Source of the DNA: Rathayibacter sp. VKM Ac-2760
Lineage (GTDB): Bacteria; Actinomycetota; Actinomycetes; Actinomycetales; Microbacteriaceae
DNA length: 64,000 nt
Reading direction: 5' to 3'
NCBI RefSeq assembly: GCF_009834185.1
Contig: NZ_CP047173.1
Location: 2,852,001 to 2,916,000 of the forward strand
Each line of letters begins with the position of its first letter. Within the stretch, counting starts at the first letter, position 1. Below are positions 44,492-53,258 of this stretch, in pieces. The notes under the pieces are model-generated. The model searched no databases and was not told the origin of the DNA. It saw only the letters and a list, made by a program, of their open reading frames with translations. The translations under genes and the position numbers were made by a program.

Positions 44492-45478
44492 CTAGACCCA
44501 CTTCTCCGCGAGGTGCTGGGCCGTCACGCGGCGGATCGTGCCGGAGCGCGAGCGCAGCACGATCGACTCGGTGGTGATGATGTGGCCCTCCTTGCGGACG
44601 CCCTTCACCAGGCCGCCGTTGGTCACGCCGGTGGCGACGAAGTAGGTGTTGTCGCTGCGGACCAGGTCGTTCGCGTGCAGCACCCGGTCGAGGTCGTGGC
44701 CGGCGTCGATCGCGCGCTGGCGCTCGTCGTCGTCCTTCGGGCGGAGGATGCCCTGGATGACGCCGCCCAGCGCGCGGATGGCGCAGGCGGTGATGATGCC
44801 CTCGGGCGTCCCTCCGGTGCCGACGCACATGTCGACCCGCGAGTCGTGCCGGGCGGCGTTGATGCCGCCCGCGACGTCGCCGTCGAGCAGCAGCCGCGTC
44901 CCGGCGCCGGCGGCGCGGATGTCGTCGATCAGCTGCGCGTGCCGCGGCCGGTCGAGCACCGCGATGCGCATCTCGTCGACGGGCTTGCGCTTCGCCCGGG
45001 CGAGCGCGCGGATGTTCTCGCCGATCGGCCGCTGGATGTCGATGATCCCGACGCCCTCCGGCCCGGTGACGATCTTCTCCATGTAGAACACGGCCGACGG
45101 GTCGAACATCGCGCCGCGGTCGGCGACGGCGATCATCGACAGCGCGTTCTGCCGGCCGGCCGCGGTGAGCGAGGTGCCGTCGATCGGGTCGACCGCGATG
45201 TCCGCGGCCGGGCCGGAGCCGTTGCCGACGTGCTCGCCGTTGTAGAGCATCGGCGCGTTGTCCTTCTCGCCCTCGCCGATGACGACGACCCCGTCGAAGT
45301 TGACGGTGCCGAGGAAGGTGCGCATGGCGTCGACGGCGGCGCCGTCGGCGGCGTTCTTGTCGCCCTTGCCGATGAAGGGGACGGCGCGGATCGCCGCGGC
45401 CTCGGTGGCTCGGACGAGCTCCATGCCGAGGTTGCGGTCCGGGTGGAGGTAGAGCGAGTCGTGGTCGATTTCGGTCAC
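44492..45478 (-). CDS. glpX: Class II fructose-1,6-bisphosphatase
   Basis: Gluconeogenic phosphatase of the GlpX type, the main FBPase of actinobacteria. It has 328 residues and starts with GTG. Conserved stretches include RNLGMELVRATEAAAIRAVP, VVIGEGEKDNAPMLYNGE (metal ligands), VDPIDGTSLTAAGRQNALS, GTGGTPEGIITACAIRALGG and GVTNGGLVKGV. It faces the fba aldolase gene divergently across about 195 bases, so the two gluconeogenic steps are adjacent. Confidence 0.96.
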   Translation of the reverse strand: MTEIDHDSLYLHPDRNLGMELVRATEAAAIRAVPFIGKGDKNAADGAAVDAMRTFLGTVNFDGVVVIGEGEKDNAPMLYNGEHVGNGSGPAADIAVDPIDGTSLTAAGRQNALSMIAVADRGAMFDPSAVFYMEKIVTGPEGVGIIDIQRPIGENIRALARAKRKPVDEMRIAVLDRPRHAQLIDDIRAAGAGTRLLLDGDVAGGINAARHDSRVDMCVGTGGTPEGIITACAIRALGGVIQGILRPKDDDERQRAIDAGHDLDRVLHANDLVRSDNTYFVATGVTNGGLVKGVRKEGHIITTESIVLRSRSGTIRRVTAQHLAEKWV

Positions 45479-45610
45479 AGCGCGGAGTCCTTCGCGTTCG
45501 AGTTCGTGCAGACGGCGTCGTCGCAGGACCCGCGGAGCGGATCCCCATCCCAGGGCGGAGTCTATCGGAGGCGTGCCCCGCGGCCGGGGGAAGCCCCGGA
45601 GCCGCCTCGC

Positions 45611-45616
45611 TAGACT
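45611..45616 (+). promoter_or_regulatory. -10 box (TAGACT) of fba
   Basis: TAGACT lies 57 bases before the fba ATG. The leader contains the near-perfect SD AAAGGAGATGCC. Confidence 0.45.
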
Positions 45617-45673
45617 CGACGCCGACGCGGGCCTCGCCCGACCCCCTCCCGTTCATCCGTCAAAGGAGATGCC

Positions 45674-46699
45674 ATGCCCGTCGCTACCCCGGACCAGTAC
45701 GCAGAGATGCTCGACAAGGCGAAGAAGGGCGGGTTCGCGTACCCCGCGTTCAACGTCTCCTCCTCGCAGACCATCAACTCCGTGCTCCAGGGCCTGTCCG
45801 AGGCCGGCTCGGACGGCATCATCCAGGTGACCACCGGAGGCGCCGACTACTTCGCCGGCCACACGGTGAAGAACCGCGCCGCCGGAGCGATCGCCTTCGC
45901 GAAGTTCGCCACCGAGGTCGCCAAGAACTACCCGGTCACCGTCGCCCTGCACACCGACCACTGCCCGCAGAACGCGCTCGACGGCTTCGTCTACCCGCTG
46001 ATCGCCGCCTCCGAGGAGGAGGTCAAGGCCGGTCGCGAGCCGCTCTTCCAGTCGCACATGTGGGACGGCTCGGCCGTGCCCCTCGACGAGAACCTGAAGA
46101 TCGCGCAGGAGATCCTGCCGCGCGTGAAGGCGATCAACGCGATCCTCGAGGTCGAGATCGGCGTCGTCGGCGGCGAGGAGGACGGCGTCTCGCACGACAT
46201 CAACGAGCACCTCTACACGACGCTCGACGACGCGATCGCGACCGTCGAGGCCCTCGGCTTCGGCGAGCAGGGCCGCTACATGGCGGCGCTGACCTTCGGC
46301 AACGTGCACGGCGTCTACAAGCCCGGCAACGTGCGCCTGCGCCCCGAGCTCCTCCGCGAGATCCAGGACGGCCTGCAGAAGAAGTACGGCACCGAGGCGC
46401 TCCCGCTCGACCTCGTCTTCCACGGCGGCTCCGGCTCGACCGACGAGGAGATCGCCGAGGCGGTCCGCAACGGCGTCGTCAAGATGAACATCGACACGGA
46501 CACCCAGTACGCCTTCAGCCGCTCGGTCGCCGACACGGTGCTGAAGAACTACGACGGCTTCCTCAAGGTCGACGGCGAGGTCGGCAACAAGAAGGTCTAC
46601 GACCCGCGCTCGTGGGGCAAGATCGCCGAGACCGCCATGGCCGTCCGCGTCGCCGAGGCGACCCGCCAGCTCGGCTCCGCCGGCCACTCCGGCAAGTAG
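45674..46699 (+). CDS. fba: Class II fructose-bisphosphate aldolase
   Basis: A zinc-dependent aldolase of glycolysis/gluconeogenesis, 341 residues. The strong SD AAAGGAGATGCC precedes the ATG. Motifs: FAYPAFNVSSSQTINSVLQ, VALHTDHCP (catalytic Asp and zinc His), SHMWDGSA, LEVEIGVVGGEEDGV, GNVHGVYKPGN, FHGGSGSTDEEI and KMNIDTDTQYAF. All metal and substrate ligands are in place. High expression is expected from the SD and codon use. Confidence 0.97.
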   Translation: MPVATPDQYAEMLDKAKKGGFAYPAFNVSSSQTINSVLQGLSEAGSDGIIQVTTGGADYFAGHTVKNRAAGAIAFAKFATEVAKNYPVTVALHTDHCPQNALDGFVYPLIAASEEEVKAGREPLFQSHMWDGSAVPLDENLKIAQEILPRVKAINAILEVEIGVVGGEEDGVSHDINEHLYTTLDDAIATVEALGFGEQGRYMAALTFGNVHGVYKPGNVRLRPELLREIQDGLQKKYGTEALPLDLVFHGGSGSTDEEIAEAVRNGVVKMNIDTDTQYAFSRSVADTVLKNYDGFLKVDGEVGNKKVYDPRSWGKIAETAMAVRVAEATRQLGSAGHSGK

Positions 46700-46710
46700 G
46701 GCACCGCTCC

Positions 46711-47271
46711 GTGACGAACGCACACGACCAGCCGAGCGGCTCCCCGCGCCCGGAACCGCAGTACGGCGAGTACGCGCCGCCCGGCTGGTCGTGGACGCCT
46801 CCGGAGGACGCGGTCGTCGTCCCGGACCCGCGGGGGTCCGAGTCGGATCCGCGGCCCGCGACCGCCCCGGCCGCGAAGACCGTGGCGCACCCCGTCGACC
46901 GGCTGATCACGATCATCCTGCTGGCGCTCGGCGTCTTCTTCGCCGTGCCGACGCTGCTCGATCCGTCGAGCTTCGCGACCACCCTCTCCGAGCTCTACAC
47001 GAGCCAGGGCATCGGCACCTACGCCTCGCCCGAGCTCGCCCGCACCCTCGGGCTGGTCGTCGCTCTCGCGCAGGCGCTGATCGTGGCCTTCGCGGTCTGG
47101 ATCTCGATCCGCCGACTGCGGGCCGGCAAGCGCGCCGTGCTGGTGCCGATCCTTGGCATCGTCGCGACGATCGTGCTCTCGCTGACGGTCGCGGCCATCG
47201 CGATCCTCGGCGACCCGACCTTCGCCGACTACGTCTCGCGGATGTCCGCCGGGACCGGCACGGACGTCTAG
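46711..47271 (+). CDS. Small membrane protein, possibly DUF6264
   Basis: A 186-residue protein with a Pro-rich cytoplasmic N-terminus (YGEYAPPGWSWTPPED) and three hydrophobic segments (about 63-80 LITIILLALGVFFAVPTLL, 107-128 and 140-165). Its shape resembles the DUF6264 membrane proteins of Microbacteriaceae, but the name is from memory. No catalytic motif is seen. It starts with GTG 11 bases after fba, so it is probably co-transcribed, and it ends at a bidirectional terminator. Confidence 0.75.
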   Translation: MTNAHDQPSGSPRPEPQYGEYAPPGWSWTPPEDAVVVPDPRGSESDPRPATAPAAKTVAHPVDRLITIILLALGVFFAVPTLLDPSSFATTLSELYTSQGIGTYASPELARTLGLVVALAQALIVAFAVWISIRRLRAGKRAVLVPILGIVATIVLSLTVAAIAILGDPTFADYVSRMSAGTGTDV

Positions 47272-47287
47272 CGCCGACACCCGCTCA

Positions 47288-47331
47288 CGCGAGAAGGCCG
47301 CCCTCCCTCGGGAGCGGCGGCCTTCTTCGCG
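47288..47331. terminator. Bidirectional terminator between the membrane protein gene and ispH
   Basis: AAGGCCGCC (47294-47302) pairs with GGCGGCCTT (47316-47324), extended by GCGAG/TTCGC-type flanks. TTCTT follows on the plus strand. It lies between convergent genes. Confidence 0.75.
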
Positions 47332-47334
47332 TCG

Positions 47335-47366
47335 GGCGCGCGGAGCGTCAGGCGCGCGGAGCGTCA
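47335..47366. repeat. Perfect 16-bp tandem duplication at the ispH 3' end
   Basis: GGCGCGCGGAGCGTCA occurs twice in a row (47335-47350 and 47351-47366), with a partial third copy. The ispH stop codon lies in the second copy. Confidence 0.85.
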
Positions 47367-48437
47367 GGCGCGGACGGGGGCGCTCACGCGTCCGCCGGCG
47401 CCGCGGGCGTCGCGCTTGCCGGCGACGTCCTTGCGCAGCTCCTTGGGCAGCGAGAACATCAAGTCCTCCTCCGCCGTCTTGACCTCCTCGACATCGCCGT
47501 AGCCGGCGGCGGCGAGGTCGTCGAGCACCTCGCGCACGAGGACCTCGGGCACCGAGGCGCCGCTGGTGACGCCGACGGTGCGGATGCCGTCCAGCCACTC
47601 CTGCTTGATCTCGCTGGAGTAGTCGATCCGGTAGGCGGCCTTGGCGCCGTACTCGAGCGCGACCTCGACGAGGCGGACCGAGTTGGACGAGTTGGCGGAG
47701 CCGACGACGATGACCAGCTCGGCGTGCTCGGCGACCTTCTTGATCGCGACCTGGCGGTTCTGGGTGGCGTAGCAGATGTCGTCGCTCGGCGGGTCCTGCA
47801 GGTTGGGGAAGCGCTCGCGGAGGCGGCGCACCGTCTCCATCGTCTCGTCGACCGAGAGCGTGGTCTGCGACAGCCAGACGACCTTGTCCGGGTCCTTCAC
47901 CACGATGTTCGGCACGTCGTCGGGGCTGCCGACCAGGGTCACGTGATCAGGAGCCTCCCCCGCGGTGCCCTCGACCTCCTCGTGGCCCTCGTGGCCGATC
48001 AGGAGGATCTCGAAGTCGTCGCGGGCGAAGCGCACGGCCTCGCGGTGCACCTTGGTGACCAGCGGGCAGGTCGCGTCGATCGCCTGCAGATTGCGGTCGG
48101 CCGCACTCTGCACGACCGCCGGCGAGACGCCGTGGGCGCTGAAGACGATGTGCGAGCCCTCGGGGACCTCGTCGACCTCCTCGACGAAGATCGCGCCCTG
48201 GCTCTCGAGCGTGGAGACGACGTGCACGTTGTGCACGATCTGCTTGCGCACGTAGACGGGGGCGCCGTAGTGCTCGATCGCCTTCTCGACGGCGACGACC
48301 GCGCGGTCGACGCCGGCGCAGTAGCCGCGGGGAGCGGCGAGGAGCACCCGCTTGGCACCGGCGACGGGCTCGTCGCGCAGGCGCCCGGTAGCGCGGGGCA
48401 TGCGCGGCATGGGCAGGCTGATCGGGGCTTCACTCAC
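47364..48437 (-). CDS. ispH: 4-hydroxy-3-methylbut-2-enyl diphosphate reductase
   Basis: Last enzyme of the MEP isoprenoid pathway, a [4Fe-4S] reductase making IPP and DMAPP. It has 357 residues with a somewhat extended N-terminus (about 25 residues) before AKRVLLAAPRGYCAGVDRAV. Cluster ligands are C40 in GYCAGV, the Cys in DATCPLVTKVH and the Cys in DDICYATQNRQ. HGVSPAV and SANSSNSVRLVE are also conserved. The GTG start is 6 bases after a TAGAAT box. It is divergent from xseA. Confidence 0.96.
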   Translation of the reverse strand: MSEAPISLPMPRMPRATGRLRDEPVAGAKRVLLAAPRGYCAGVDRAVVAVEKAIEHYGAPVYVRKQIVHNVHVVSTLESQGAIFVEEVDEVPEGSHIVFSAHGVSPAVVQSAADRNLQAIDATCPLVTKVHREAVRFARDDFEILLIGHEGHEEVEGTAGEAPDHVTLVGSPDDVPNIVVKDPDKVVWLSQTTLSVDETMETVRRLRERFPNLQDPPSDDICYATQNRQVAIKKVAEHAELVIVVGSANSSNSVRLVEVALEYGAKAAYRIDYSSEIKQEWLDGIRTVGVTSGASVPEVLVREVLDDLAAAGYGDVEEVKTAEEDLMFSLPKELRKDVAGKRDARGAGGRVSAPVRA

Positions 48438-48443
48438 CCGGCG

Positions 48444-48449
48444 ATTCTA
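48444..48449 (-). promoter_or_regulatory. -10 box (TAGAAT), leaderless start of ispH
   Basis: TAGAAT on the minus strand lies 6 bases before the GTG at 48437, with no SD. Confidence 0.5.
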
Positions 48450-48623
48450 CGCGGTGCATCCTGTGCTCCCCGCGGAAGGGTCGGATCCGCTGCCGAGCGG
48501 CCGGCGAGCGCCTCCACGCGCGTCTCGACGACGCCACCGCCGAGGTGTCGGAGGCATCCCGTACCGTGGTCGTCGCGGGTTCGCCACCCGCTCCCCCGCC
48601 CGCCCGCTCCAGCGAAGGCTCCG

Positions 48624-49856
48624 ATGACAGACGCCCCTCCCACCGCCGATGCACCCTGGCCGGTCGGTCTGCTCGCGAGCAAGATCAAGGGCTGGATCGA
48701 GCGTCTCGGCACGGCGTGGGTCGAGGGCGAGATCACCCAGTGGGGCGTCTCGGGCGGCAACGTCTACGGCAAGCTCAAGGACCTGTCCGGTGACGCGACC
48801 GTCGGCTTCACCGTCTGGTCGTCCGTCCGGGCGAGGCTGCCCGCCGACCTCAAGCAGGGCGACCGCGTGATCGCGCTGGTCAAGCCGAACTACTGGGTCA
48901 AGGGCGGCACGCTCTCGATGCAAGTGTTCGAGATGCGGCACGTCGGGCTCGGCGATCTGCTCGAGAAGCTGGAGCGGCTGCGCCGGCAGCTCGCCTCCGA
49001 GGGGCTGTTCGAGCCCGCGCGCAAGAAGCGGCTCCCCTTCCTCCCGCACGGCATCGGCCTGATCACCGGCAGGGACTCCGACGCCGAGAAGGACGTCCTC
49101 CGCAACGCCCAGCTGCGCTGGCCGGCCGTCCGCTTCCGCGTCGTGCACGCCGCCGTGCAGGGCGAGCGCACGGTGTCCGAGGTCACCTCCGCCCTGCGCA
49201 CCCTCGACGCCGATCCGAGCATCGACGTCATCGTGATCGCCCGCGGCGGCGGCGACTTCCAGAATCTGCTCGGCTTCAGCGACGAGTCCCTCGTCCGCGC
49301 GGTCGCCGCCTGCGCCACCCCCGTCGTCAGCGCCATCGGGCACGAGGCCGACCGCCCGCTGCTCGACGACGTCGCGGACCTCCGCGCGTCCACGCCGACC
49401 GACGCGGCGAAGCGGGTCGTCCCGGACGTCTCCGACGAGCTGCTCCGCGTGCAGCAGGCGCGGCTGCGGATGACCACGCGGGTCAGCGGGCTCGTCTCGC
49501 ACGAGGTCGACCGGCTCTCGCAGCTGCGCTCGCGGCCGGTCCTCGCGCAGCCGCGGGTGCTCGTCGATCAGCGCTCCGAGGAGCTGACCCGCTGGGTCGC
49601 CCGGGGCGCCGAGCTGGTCGAGCGGCGGATCGAGCGCGCGCAGCTCGAGGTCGAGCGCCTGCACGGGCACCTGCGCGCCCTCTCGCCGCAGCACACCCTC
49701 GACCGCGGCTACGCGATCGTGCAGAACGCCGCGGGCCACGTCGTCCGCGCGCCGGCCGACGCCGCCGAGGGCGAGGCGCTCGTCCTCACCCTCGCCGAGG
49801 GCGCCGTCGCCGCTCGCTCGACCGGCCCCGCGGCCGATCCCGCGGGCCGCGGCTGA
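48624..49856 (+). CDS. xseA: Exodeoxyribonuclease VII large subunit
   Basis: Catalytic subunit of ExoVII, which degrades single-stranded DNA. It has 410 residues. An N-terminal OB-fold (about 10-110: VGLLASKIKGWIERLGTAWVEGEITQW) is followed by the nuclease domain with LITGRDSDAEKDVLRNAQLRWP, VIVIARGGGDFQNLLGFSDE and ISAIGHE-type VVSAIGHEADRPLLD. A coiled coil near 285-360 and the ending LDRGYAIVQN are typical. The ATG at 48624 follows a TACCGT box (48561-48566) by about 57 bases. xseB follows 60 bases later. Confidence 0.95.
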   Translation: MTDAPPTADAPWPVGLLASKIKGWIERLGTAWVEGEITQWGVSGGNVYGKLKDLSGDATVGFTVWSSVRARLPADLKQGDRVIALVKPNYWVKGGTLSMQVFEMRHVGLGDLLEKLERLRRQLASEGLFEPARKKRLPFLPHGIGLITGRDSDAEKDVLRNAQLRWPAVRFRVVHAAVQGERTVSEVTSALRTLDADPSIDVIVIARGGGDFQNLLGFSDESLVRAVAACATPVVSAIGHEADRPLLDDVADLRASTPTDAAKRVVPDVSDELLRVQQARLRMTTRVSGLVSHEVDRLSQLRSRPVLAQPRVLVDQRSEELTRWVARGAELVERRIERAQLEVERLHGHLRALSPQHTLDRGYAIVQNAAGHVVRAPADAAEGEALVLTLAEGAVAARSTGPAADPAGRG

Positions 49857-49903
49857 CCCGCCCGGCTCCCGCCGCCCCGCGCCCTCCTCGCAGCCCCCAT
49901 CGA

Positions 49904-49909
49904 TAGGAT
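49904..49909 (+). promoter_or_regulatory. -10 box (TAGGAT), leaderless start of xseB
   Basis: TAGGAT ends 7 bases before the xseB ATG, with no SD, so xseB and the following genes may have their own promoter as well as readthrough from xseA. Confidence 0.5.
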
Positions 49910-49916
49910 CACCCCC

Positions 49917-50201
49917 ATGGCCGACGCCCGCACCGACTCCCCCGCTGTGCAGTCGAGCGACCCCGTCCCCTCCGGCGAGACCGACGTCTCCGGCTTCAGC
50001 TACGAGCAGGCGCGCGACGAGCTCGTCCGCGTCGTCTCCGAGCTCGAGCAGGGCAGCTCCACGCTCGAGCGCTCGCTCGCCCTCTGGGAGCGCGGCGAGG
50101 CGCTCGCGGCCCGCTGCGAGGAGTGGCTGATCGGCGCCCGCGCCCGGCTCGACGCCGCGCGCTCGGGCGGATCCGGCGCCGGCGGATCGAGCAACGGATG
50201 A
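49917..50201 (+). CDS. xseB: Exodeoxyribonuclease VII small subunit
   Basis: A 94-residue partner of XseA. After a Ser/Pro-rich N-terminal tail (about 1-22), the conserved helical core reads FSYEQARDELVRVVSELEQGSSTLERSLALWERGEALAARCEEWL, the XseB signature. The C-terminus is Gly/Ser-rich. It is leaderless by position. Its stop overlaps the ATG of the DUF4245 gene by 4 bases. Confidence 0.95.
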   Translation: MADARTDSPAVQSSDPVPSGETDVSGFSYEQARDELVRVVSELEQGSSTLERSLALWERGEALAARCEEWLIGARARLDAARSGGSGAGGSSNG

Positions 50202-50842
50202 GCCGCGAGAAGCCGCCGCGCGTCGTCGCCGAGCTCGGCCGGCCCGAGACGGCCGCCGAGACCGCCGCGCGCAAGGCCGAGAACTCCCGGCTCTACCGCC
50301 AGCGCAAGACCGTCAACAACCTCGTCTTCTCGCTGCTCGCGACCGTCGGCGCCGTCGCGCTGATCGTGCTGATCGTCCCGCGCGGCGAGGGCACCGTCCG
50401 CGACCCGGTCGACGTGCCGGCGGTCGCCGCCCAGTTCCAGCTCGGCGAGAGCGAGACGCTCGCCGCGCCCGACCTGCCCGACTCCTGGTCCTCGAACGCG
50501 GCCGAGCTGCGCGAGGACGGCGGCGTCGAGTACTGGTACGTCGGCCTGATCACGCCGAAGAACGGCTACATCGGCATCAGCCAGGGCTTCGACGCCGACG
50601 AGCGCTGGGTCTCCGGCCAGCTCGACAGCGCCGCCGCCACCGGCGTCGAGCAGATCGACGGCCGCGAGTGGACGGTCTACGACCACCGCGAGGGCGCCGG
50701 CGACACCGGCAACACCCCCTACGCTCTCGAGACGACGGCCGGTGGCAGCACCTACCTCGTCTACGGCACGGCCCCGACGGAGGAGATCCGCCAGGTCGTC
50801 GACGCCATCACCCCGCAGATCGGCCAGGAGGAGTCCCGTTGA
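50198..50842 (+). CDS. DUF4245 membrane-anchored protein
   Basis: A 214-residue protein. A charged cytoplasmic N-terminus (MSREKPPRVVAELGRPETAAE, up to about residue 42) is followed by one TM helix (NLVFSLLATVGAVALIVLIVP) and an extracytoplasmic domain of the DUF4245 type (FQLGESETLAAPDLPDSWSSNAAELRED, then YWYVGLITPKNGYIGISQGFD). It is conserved in actinobacteria, function unknown. It is coupled to xseB by ATGA and to the carbonic anhydrase gene by TTGA, so it is in the middle of a tightly packed operon. Confidence 0.88.
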   Translation: MSREKPPRVVAELGRPETAAETAARKAENSRLYRQRKTVNNLVFSLLATVGAVALIVLIVPRGEGTVRDPVDVPAVAAQFQLGESETLAAPDLPDSWSSNAAELREDGGVEYWYVGLITPKNGYIGISQGFDADERWVSGQLDSAAATGVEQIDGREWTVYDHREGAGDTGNTPYALETTAGGSTYLVYGTAPTEEIRQVVDAITPQIGQEESR

Positions 50843-51624
50843 GCTTCGATCCGTCGAGTCCCCAGCACGAGGTGCCGCAGAGCATCGCCGTCGCGCGCGA
50901 GTCGCGCCCGCCGTCGTGGGTGTGGAAGGAGATGCTCCGCGGCAACCAGCGCTTCGTCGCCGGTGAGCCGCGGCACCCCCGCCAGGACGTCGAGCGCCGC
51001 AACGAGCTCGCCGCCGAGCAGAAGCCGCTCGCGGCGCTCTTCGGCTGCAGCGACAGCCGGCTGGCCGCCGAGATCATCTTCGACCTCGGCCTCGGCGACC
51101 TCTTCGTCGTCCGCAACGCCGGCCAGGTCATCGCCGACTCGATCATCGGCTCCCTCGAGTACGGCGTGGCCGTGCTCGGCGTCAAGCTGATCCTCGTCCT
51201 CGGCCACGACGAGTGCGGAGCGGTCAAGGCCGCGATCCAGTCGCAGGCGCCCGGCGCCGAGCGGCTCCCCCCGCACATCGAGCACCTGATCGAGCCGATC
51301 ATCCCCGCGGTGCGCCGCATCGTCGGCCCGCAGCCCGACGGCCGGGTGCTCGTCGACCCGTCGACGACCGACGCTCTCGCGGTCGGCCGCGAGCACCTCC
51401 GCGACACGGTCGCCGAGCTGCTGCAGCGCTCCCCGCTCATCGCCGACGCGGTGGCCGCGGGCGAGCTCGCCGTCGTCGGCGCCAACTACCGACTCGCCGA
51501 CGGCACCGTCGACTCCGACGTGGTCCTCGGCATCGACCCCCCGCAGCTCAGCCCCTACCGCTCGGAGCAGGAGCGCACCTCCAGCCCGCTCCAGAGCGTC
51601 TCGACCGCTCCCGACGCCGAGTAA
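50839..51624 (+). CDS. Beta-class carbonic anhydrase
   Basis: Interconverts CO2 and bicarbonate. It has 261 residues. Zinc ligands are C70 (with D72/R74 in GCSDSR), H123 and C126 (GHDECGAVK). The start is taken as TTG at 50839, giving MSFDPSSPQHEV. It is preceded by AGGAGGAG at optimal spacing and overlaps the DUF4245 stop (TTGA), and no ATG/GTG gives a better N-terminus. Bicarbonate may feed carboxylases; fumC follows 34 bases later but a metabolic link is not evident. Confidence 0.93.
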   Translation: MSFDPSSPQHEVPQSIAVARESRPPSWVWKEMLRGNQRFVAGEPRHPRQDVERRNELAAEQKPLAALFGCSDSRLAAEIIFDLGLGDLFVVRNAGQVIADSIIGSLEYGVAVLGVKLILVLGHDECGAVKAAIQSQAPGAERLPPHIEHLIEPIIPAVRRIVGPQPDGRVLVDPSTTDALAVGREHLRDTVAELLQRSPLIADAVAAGELAVVGANYRLADGTVDSDVVLGIDPPQLSPYRSEQERTSSPLQSVSTAPDAE

Positions 51625-51658
51625 TCGGCCGGACGACCGACCAGACCTCACCGAACCG

Positions 51659-53116
51659 ATGAACCGAACAGAACAGGACGAACACAGCGTGGTGGACACC
51701 TCCCCGACCGACTCCGGCGCCTCCGACTCCGGCGACTTCCGCATCGAGCACGACACGATGGGCGAGGTGCGCGTCCCGCGCGACGCGCTCTACGCCGCGC
51801 AGACGCAGCGCGCGGTCGAGAACTTCCCGATCTCGGGGGCGGGCCTCGAGCCGGCCCAGATCGCGGCGCTCGCCCGGATCAAGAAGGCCGCGGCCCTCGT
51901 CAACGCCGAGCTCGGCGTGCTGGACGACGAGATCGCGCGCTCCATCGCCGACGCGGCCGACCTGATCGTCGGCGGCGGCTACGACGAGCACTTCCCGATC
52001 GACGTCTACCAGACCGGCTCGGGCACCTCGTCGAACATGAACATGAACGAGGTGCTCGCCACCCTCGCCACCACCGCGCTCGGCCGCACGGTGCACCCGA
52101 ACGACCACGTCAACGCGTCGCAGTCCTCGAACGACGTCTTCCCGACCTCGGTGCACGTCGCCGTGACCGGCGCGCTGATCGAGGACCTGATCCCCTCGCT
52201 CGAGCGCCTGGCCGAGTCGCTCGAGACCAAGGCCGAGCTGTGGGCCGAGGTCGTCAAGGCCGGCCGCACCCACCTGATGGACGCCACGCCCGTCACCCTC
52301 GGCCAGGAGTTCGGCGGCTACGCCGCGCAGATCCGCCTCGGCATCGAGCGCGTGCAGTCCGCCCTCCCCCGCGTCGCGGAGGTCCCGCTCGGCGGCACCG
52401 CCGTCGGCACCGGCATCAACACGCCGGCCGGCTTCCCGGCGAAGGTCATCGCCCGCCTCGCGGAGGAGACCGGGCTCCCCGTCACGGAGGCCCGCAACCA
52501 CTTCGAGGCCCAGGGCGCGCGCGACTCGCTGGTCGAGGCCTCGGGTGCGCTGCGCGTGCTCGCGGTCAGCCTCACCAAGATCAACAACGACCTGCGCTGG
52601 ATGGGCTCGGGCCCGAACACGGGGCTCGGCGAGCTCAGCATCCCGGACCTCCAGCCCGGCTCGTCGATCATGCCCGGCAAGGTCAACCCGGTCATCCCGG
52701 AGGCCGTGCTGATGGTCTGCGCCCGCGTGATCGGCAACGACGCGACGATCGCCTGGGCCGGCGCGTCCGGCGCCTTCGAGCTCAACGTCGCCATCCCCGT
52801 GATGGGCACGGCTCTGCTGGAGTCGATCCGCCTGCTCGCCGCGTCCGCGACGCTGCTCGCCGACAAGACGATCGACGGCCTCGAGGCGAACGTGGAGCGC
52901 GCGCGAGCGCTGGCGGAGTCGTCGCCCTCGATCGTCACGCCGCTGAACAAGGTCATCGGCTACGAGGCCGCCGCCAAGGTCGCGAAGAACTCGGTCGCCA
53001 AGGGCATCACCGTGCGCGAGTCGGTCGTCGACCTCGGCTTCGTCGAGCGCGGCGAGGTGACGGAGGCGCAGCTCGACAGCGCCCTCGACGTCATGTCGAT
53101 GACCCGCCCGGGCTGA
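51659..53116 (+). CDS. fumC: Fumarate hydratase class II
   Basis: Iron-independent fumarase of the TCA cycle, 485 residues. An acidic N-terminal tail (about 1-27) precedes FRIEHDTMGEVRVPRDALYAAQTQRAVENF. Active-site regions: TGSGTSSNMNMNEVLA, NDHVNASQSSNDVFPTS, GRTHLMDATPVTLGQEFGGY and the signature GSSIMPGKVNPVIPE. A GTG at 51692 is an alternative start. It is followed by a family 1 repeat. Confidence 0.96.
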   Translation: MNRTEQDEHSVVDTSPTDSGASDSGDFRIEHDTMGEVRVPRDALYAAQTQRAVENFPISGAGLEPAQIAALARIKKAAALVNAELGVLDDEIARSIADAADLIVGGGYDEHFPIDVYQTGSGTSSNMNMNEVLATLATTALGRTVHPNDHVNASQSSNDVFPTSVHVAVTGALIEDLIPSLERLAESLETKAELWAEVVKAGRTHLMDATPVTLGQEFGGYAAQIRLGIERVQSALPRVAEVPLGGTAVGTGINTPAGFPAKVIARLAEETGLPVTEARNHFEAQGARDSLVEASGALRVLAVSLTKINNDLRWMGSGPNTGLGELSIPDLQPGSSIMPGKVNPVIPEAVLMVCARVIGNDATIAWAGASGAFELNVAIPVMGTALLESIRLLAASATLLADKTIDGLEANVERARALAESSPSIVTPLNKVIGYEAAAKVAKNSVAKGITVRESVVDLGFVERGEVTEAQLDSALDVMSMTRPG

Positions 53117-53130
53117 CCCCCGCCCACCCC

Positions 53131-53239
53131 GGATCTCGAGACGCCCGCTCCGCGGGCCACTCGATCAGCAGGCAGCTGGCGGTCGGGCGTCGCCGCCACC
53201 TGCTGGTCGAGTAGCGCCGCAGGCGCGTATCGAGACCCA
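53131..53239. repeat. Family 1 repeat locus between fumC and the monooxygenase
   Basis: A degenerate copy (GATCTCGAGACGCCCGCTCCG, then GCCACTCGATCAGCAGGC) and an inverted, better-conserved copy (CTGCTGGTCGAGTAGCGCC, GCGCGTATCGAGACCC) face each other. It separates two convergent genes. Confidence 0.83.
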
Positions 53240-53258
53240 CCCTCACCGGCACTCCAGC

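Noticed and set aside
52960..53258. C-terminal extension of the FAD monooxygenase
   Set aside because: It follows an apparent frameshift, crosses a family 1 repeat and ends antisense to fumC.
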